DNA of 64,000 bases from Phyto melanocephala (taxonomy: Eukaryota > Arthropoda > Insecta > Diptera > Rhinophoridae), in the NCBI GenBank assembly GCA_941918925.1, contig OW799236.1, positions 17,893,474 through 17,957,473 on the forward strand, given 5' to 3'. The stretch's first letter is position 1; every line of letters begins with the position of its first letter. The position numbers were made by a program, and so were the translations under genes. Below, one piece after another: positions 59,740 through 64,000 of the stretch. The notes beneath the pieces are model-generated. The model did not search any database. It was not told the origin of the DNA and was given only the letters and a program-made list of their open reading frames with translations.

Positions 59740-60212
59740 AAAGGAAATAATCTTTAGCGACGAGGCACACTTTCATCTCAATGAATTCTTTAACAAGCAG
59801 AATTGCCGTATTTGGTCAAATGAGTATCCACAAGTGGTTGATGAAAAGAGTGACATGTTTGTTGCGGTTTATGGGCTGGAGGCGTCATCGAGCTGTTCTT
59901 TAACAAAAATGAGGTCGTTTAAGCAGTTACTGTGAATTGTGTTCGCTACCTCTACATTCTTACGAACGTAATATCTCATGTTTTGGCTATGTAAATCATG
60001 TAATCATGTAATTTGACACCGTTGAACTTCTTTATTATTTGTAGACATTTAAAATAAAAAGTGTACGTCAAAAAGCCAATACGATAATTCGGCACACTAA
60101 CGACACTGCACCTCAATTATGTCTCAGTGTCATTTAAATATGGACCATCGAATAAAAGTATGCCACAGAAGCCGTGGCGAGCACTTGGCCGATATTTTCT
60201 TTCACACATAAT
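59740..60212 (+). pseudogene. Mariner-like transposase fossil between two tRNA genes
   Basis: Reads EIIFSDEAHFHLNEFFNKQN then CRIWSNEYPQVVDEKS, with the first catalytic aspartate motif FSDEAHF intact. After frameshifts it continues GVIELFFNKNEVV, VTVNCVRYLYILTN, and near the end CHRSRGEHLADIFFHT, the familiar C-terminus. The region with the second aspartate (QDGAT-type) appears to be deleted. No terminal repeats were found. Confidence 0.82.
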
Positions 60213-60559
60213 TGTCATGGATGGCTTTTATCATAATAAAAAATATTAAGATAATTCTCTGAAAACTTTGAAACCGTGCGTTTTGGTTGGACTACCCTGG
60301 GTATTATTCTTTCCTAAAAACTGACAAAGCACAATTTAGCCTTAAGCTTTACTATTTAAAACTCATTTGTCCTCATTAATTTAGAAAAAAAATAAAAACA
60401 AAATTTTAAAAAATGTATATAAAAAATAGATTTTTAAAATTCTTGAGAAGTAATTTGCGTCTTTACAAAATGTGGATTGCATTAAAATTGTTCACATATT
60501 TACTACAAAAATCATTAATATTGAAAAAATCTACAAAAATTTGTTTAAAAAAAAATTCT

Positions 60560-60683
60560 TGTCAGAAGTGGGATTCGAACCCACGCCCTCAGAGAGGACC
60601 AGAACGCTCGTAGAACACTTTGTTTGAACAAAGCAAGTTATAACACTTGAGTCTGGCGCCTTAGACCGCTCGGCCATCCTGAC
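60560..60683 (-). tRNA. tRNA-Leu(CAA) with 41-nt intron, second copy
   Basis: Both exons are identical to the gene at 59459-59582. Anticodon CAA is at 60647-60649, intron 60605-60645. The intron has diverged, but its hairpin is kept: CTTTGT/ACAAAG replaces CTCTGT/ACAGAG, a compensatory change. A T run follows on the minus strand (60547-60555). The same cluster includes the pseudogene at 59123-59230. Confidence 0.95.
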
Positions 60684-60689
60684 ACATAA

Positions 60690-63045
60690 CGGTTTAATGG
60701 TTAATTATAAATGAGAGAACAGAGTGAGTGATAAAAAAAAGAAAAATGATTTAAAAGAAAACCAATTATGTATTGTCACTTAGCCAAAAGTAAATAAGCA
60801 AACAAATAAGGTTGTGTAGGGGAAGTTTACTACTTGCAACGACTTTCTAAGCACTAAACACAAAACTTTTGGAAGAAAATATGTATCACCCTCATGATTA
60901 ATTTTTCTCTAATTACTGTAATAAATCTCTAGAACTTTTTCTGTTAATTCTTTGTAGAACTTTTCTATTTCATGCAACATAAAATTAATAGCTAGATTTC
61001 CTAGTATCATAAATAATATTATTTATGCATTAACATTGTTTCTTTTATGATTATTAAATATTTGGGCTAAAACATCCACAATACAGATTTTGTTAATTAG
61101 AGAAAAGTTTCAAAAAAATCTTTCTGTGACATATTTTTTATTTTACGCAAAATTATTAACATTTGTCATCATCATAATTATTACTGTAATCTTTTTTCAT
61201 AGCATCATCACCATTATATCATATTCAAAATAAGTCTGAGAGCAGCCTGTGGGTGTTTCGGCGATGAATGTTATTTATTTATGATAACATTCACACAATC
61301 CCTTATATGAGTGAGTAATCATGTGACAGAAATGACAAGTGATATCATTTCATTGTATGTAATATACTGTTACCGAACAGTTTTTGGTTTTTATTGCAAA
61401 TAGAATAAAGACTACTTTAGGAAGTATTAAAAAAAAATGTTAAGAAAGGATAAACTTAATAATTTGATAGGAGGTAGATTTTCGTTTTTAATATAATAAA
61501 ATTTTTCTATAGACAAATTATCCAAATTTTTTTTTTTGCTACAGAGAATTTTTAGTTCCATATTTTTTAATTCTCAACACACCTTTTCATTAAAGCGACA
61601 ACACATTCATTTTCCTTAGGTGGTAAAAATGTGAAACGTGATCCATCAGCAATGGGCCAGTTGCAAAATAATAAGTATTCTTTCTACTTGTTTCATTTAT
61701 GGCGGCAAGTTATTAAGAGAAAACAAATTTTTATTACTTTTATGCCATCAAAGACATAAATTACTTAAACCGTACGACATACATACACACACTCATAAAC
61801 CCCCATACGTTTGTACAGACAAGATTAAGATAATGAAACAATAACCGCAAGTGCAAAAATTACATGCTACCAGCACTAACACTGTTATATTCTGAGCAGT
61901 AGATTTCCTGCAGTTTTGGAGAATGAGTATGAACTTACAACCAAGTATTGGTAATTGTGGATAACCAGGAATAATTTATTTTAACATCAGACTATACTTG
62001 AAAAAATTAATTATGTCTCTTTATAGATAACACTGCTCGGCAAAAAATCATTTTTTATCTTTCCGTTAATTAAAAGTTAATGACTATATGGATTTTAAAA
62101 ATATATATGTATAAGCTGTAAATATTTTAATTTTTTATTGTAATTTGAAGTTATCTACGGGTGACGACAGGGTGGGTGCTTTAAACGAGGCGTTGCCACA
62201 AAACTACAATCTGGCAACCTTTTTTGCTTGTATTTGTTTTTGTTGTACGAAAAGAGATAGAAGTAAATAGTTGCCATTAATTGTTGCTACAAGGCCCTTT
62301 AGTGCGCCCACTCTGACGTTGTTTGTTGCATTACACATATTTGGTCATTATTGGGTACCTGCGTTAAATTGACAATAAACACTACATTTTTTAACCAATT
62401 TTTATTGTTTATGGCTTTATTTTATTTTTAAGTAAAGTAGCTCTCAGAAAAAAGTGCAAAATGTTGAATATTTGCCTTATATTTTTTTTAATTCCATTTT
62501 TAAAATTGAAAAATATTACGAATTTTGCACGAAAAAAAAAATTTTTCTCCATTAATTTCTGAATAATTCCAAAACGATAGGAGGTGGAGAAAAATTCTAT
62601 TCGACTAAAATAAATACAATATTGTTACACTTCTTCTGGTGTTTTTTTAAAACCGGATGACTGGTTCTCTAGTTAGGATGAAATATGTCTCCGTACCTGA
62701 CTAATTTAGGGGAAAAAATTTGCCACGCCCATAAAAAAAACCCCATCTGATGGAAAATAACCGACAACGGATTTGAGTTCAGCGCATCAAAATCCATATA
62801 GTCCACATAGTTTTTAATGGAGGATTTTGCTACTGAGCAGTGTAATTAATGCATTTAAATAGTTTCAACTGATAACCTTCCAGAATACTTGTAAGCAGTC
62901 AAGTGGCCATAGACATTTTTTTCTTTTCCAAATTTATTTTGTGCAATATATTACACTAATCGTGCTGCTAAAGTAAATATAAGCATTATAGTGAGGTTAA
63001 CTGTGAGAAAGCAACATGTGTGTGTGTTATATATGATTCGACATT
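60690..63045. other. AT-rich non-coding DNA
   Basis: No supported gene. The stretches 62150-62230 and 62640-62860 are richer in G and C and read like old dispersed repeat (TTGCCACGCCCATAAAAA near 62719), but no second copy in this window confirms this. The open frame at 61638-61844 has no domain. Confidence 0.4.
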
Positions 63046-63052
63046 TATGCTA

Positions 63053-63745
63053 GGCGCACAATTGGGACGAACGACGAATTTTTCGTCAAAAATAAAACAC
63101 ATTTGTGTATATGAGAATGCATACAATTATGGCGTCAGTCGAAGTTCGCTATACGCGGCAAACTCTGCATTAGATTTATTTCTGTTTCTTACGCCGGCGA
63201 ACGACGAACAAATTGATACAAGGTGACCATTTTTTATTAAATTTGGGTTTACTTCTCAACTTTTCAGGAAAATAAAGTTAGTTTTAACTTTAATAATTGT
63301 TTTATTTTTTATTTTAAATCATTTAAAATAAGTATAAAAAAGCTAAGTACAAAAATTTGTTTTTATTTGTGTTTTTGCAAATGTTTAAGTTTATTAAGTG
63401 ATCTTTTTTTCATATGGTCACACTATTAGCTGTTATACACAAAAAAAATTTTTGTAATTGTTTAATGCACGTACTCACGACATTCTTTGCAAACGTTTGC
63501 TTATACGTAAACAAGTTTTTATTATTACAGAAATTATATTTATTGTTTTGTTGAGTTTCACAGAAAATTAAATTCTTCAAGTATTTTTGTTTTTTCTTTG
63601 CACAAACACTAAACAATTTTATCAACTATAAAAGATGTTAATTTTTCATCGTTGTTGTGCTTCACACGACGAATTTGCACAACGAATTTTTACCGAAGAG
63701 TTCGTCGTGTTGGGCGAAATTCGTCGTTCGTCCCAATTGTGCGCC
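63053..63745. mobile_element. 693-bp inverted-repeat element
   Basis: Bounded by GGCGCACAATTGGGACGAAC then GACGAATTT (63053-63081) and its exact 29-bp complement (63717-63745). GACGAA and CGACGAA words recur inside, including an inner CACGACGAA...TTCGTCGTG pair near 63666-63710. The middle is AT-rich and has no transposase. Target duplication is not clear: the flanks read TTATGCTA and GAACATTA. Superfamily unassigned. The 68-residue frame at 63020-63226 starts outside the element and is not supported. Confidence 0.7.
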
Positions 63746-64000
63746 GAACATTACACCGCTAAAGCAGTCACTTTTAAAACTGTCGGGTTTTTTTAAATTA
63801 TTTTTATACAAATGTTAGCATGTATGTATATTCAACCATCATATTTCCTTAAAACCACATTGCAAAACAAGTACAGCAGATACAACAACAACAACGACAA
63901 AACCTTAAATTATCATATGACCCACAGGAAGAAAAACCGAAAAGCAACAACAACACTCATATGACAGTTAAATTAACTGTAAAGCTGTCAGGAACAGTAA

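Overview
The window is a very AT-rich, gene-poor stretch of a eukaryotic nuclear genome, most likely a brachyceran fly, perhaps a calyptrate such as a blowfly or house-fly relative. The clues are short GT-AG introns of 63-74 nt, intron-containing tRNA-Leu(CAA) genes, many mariner-like fossils, Penelope-like elements, non-autonomous Helitrons and dispersed repeats of a style common in flies. The species call is inference. Nearly all long reading frames are chance openings in AT-rich or repetitive DNA.

Conventional genes are few. One small three-exon gene at 31710-32410 encodes a predicted secreted, cysteine-free protein of about 187 residues that I do not recognise. Two intact intron-bearing tRNA-Leu(CAA) genes lie on the minus strand at 59459-59582 and 60560-60683, with a decayed third copy at 59123-59230. 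An open frame at 15130-15414 is unrecognised and may be a relic.

The rest is mobile and repetitive DNA. From 5233 to 12365 lies a 7.1-kb foldback element. It has 11-bp target duplications, near-identical 302-bp terminal arms, and two head-to-head arrays of a roughly 174-bp monomer (16 and 22 copies) that meet without a spacer. A 29-bp minisatellite follows at about 12.55-13.5 kb. From 17.8 to 31.4 kb the DNA is a nest of insertions: a Harbinger-like MITE, a decayed satellite with a conserved hairpin, a dispersed repeat split by an 886-bp TA-flanked element (second copy at 36392-37280), another MITE, an internally deleted pogo/Tigger element, a Penelope-like element with inverted ends and hammerhead ribozyme motifs, and three Helitron copies, one still carrying helicase remnants.

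From 32 to 64 kb there are further mariner fossils, two minisatellites (about 37.7-38.3 and 40.0-41.1 kb) that share a TCGCYGGCGA-like core, several MITEs, LTR-like tandem units, a decayed non-LTR retrotransposon with RNase H remains, a second Penelope-type terminus with a hammerhead motif, long T-rich tracts, the tRNA cluster, and a 693-bp inverted-repeat element near the right edge. Nothing suggests genes working together as a pathway. The biology here is transposon structure, satellite birth and decay, and the one lone secreted-protein gene.
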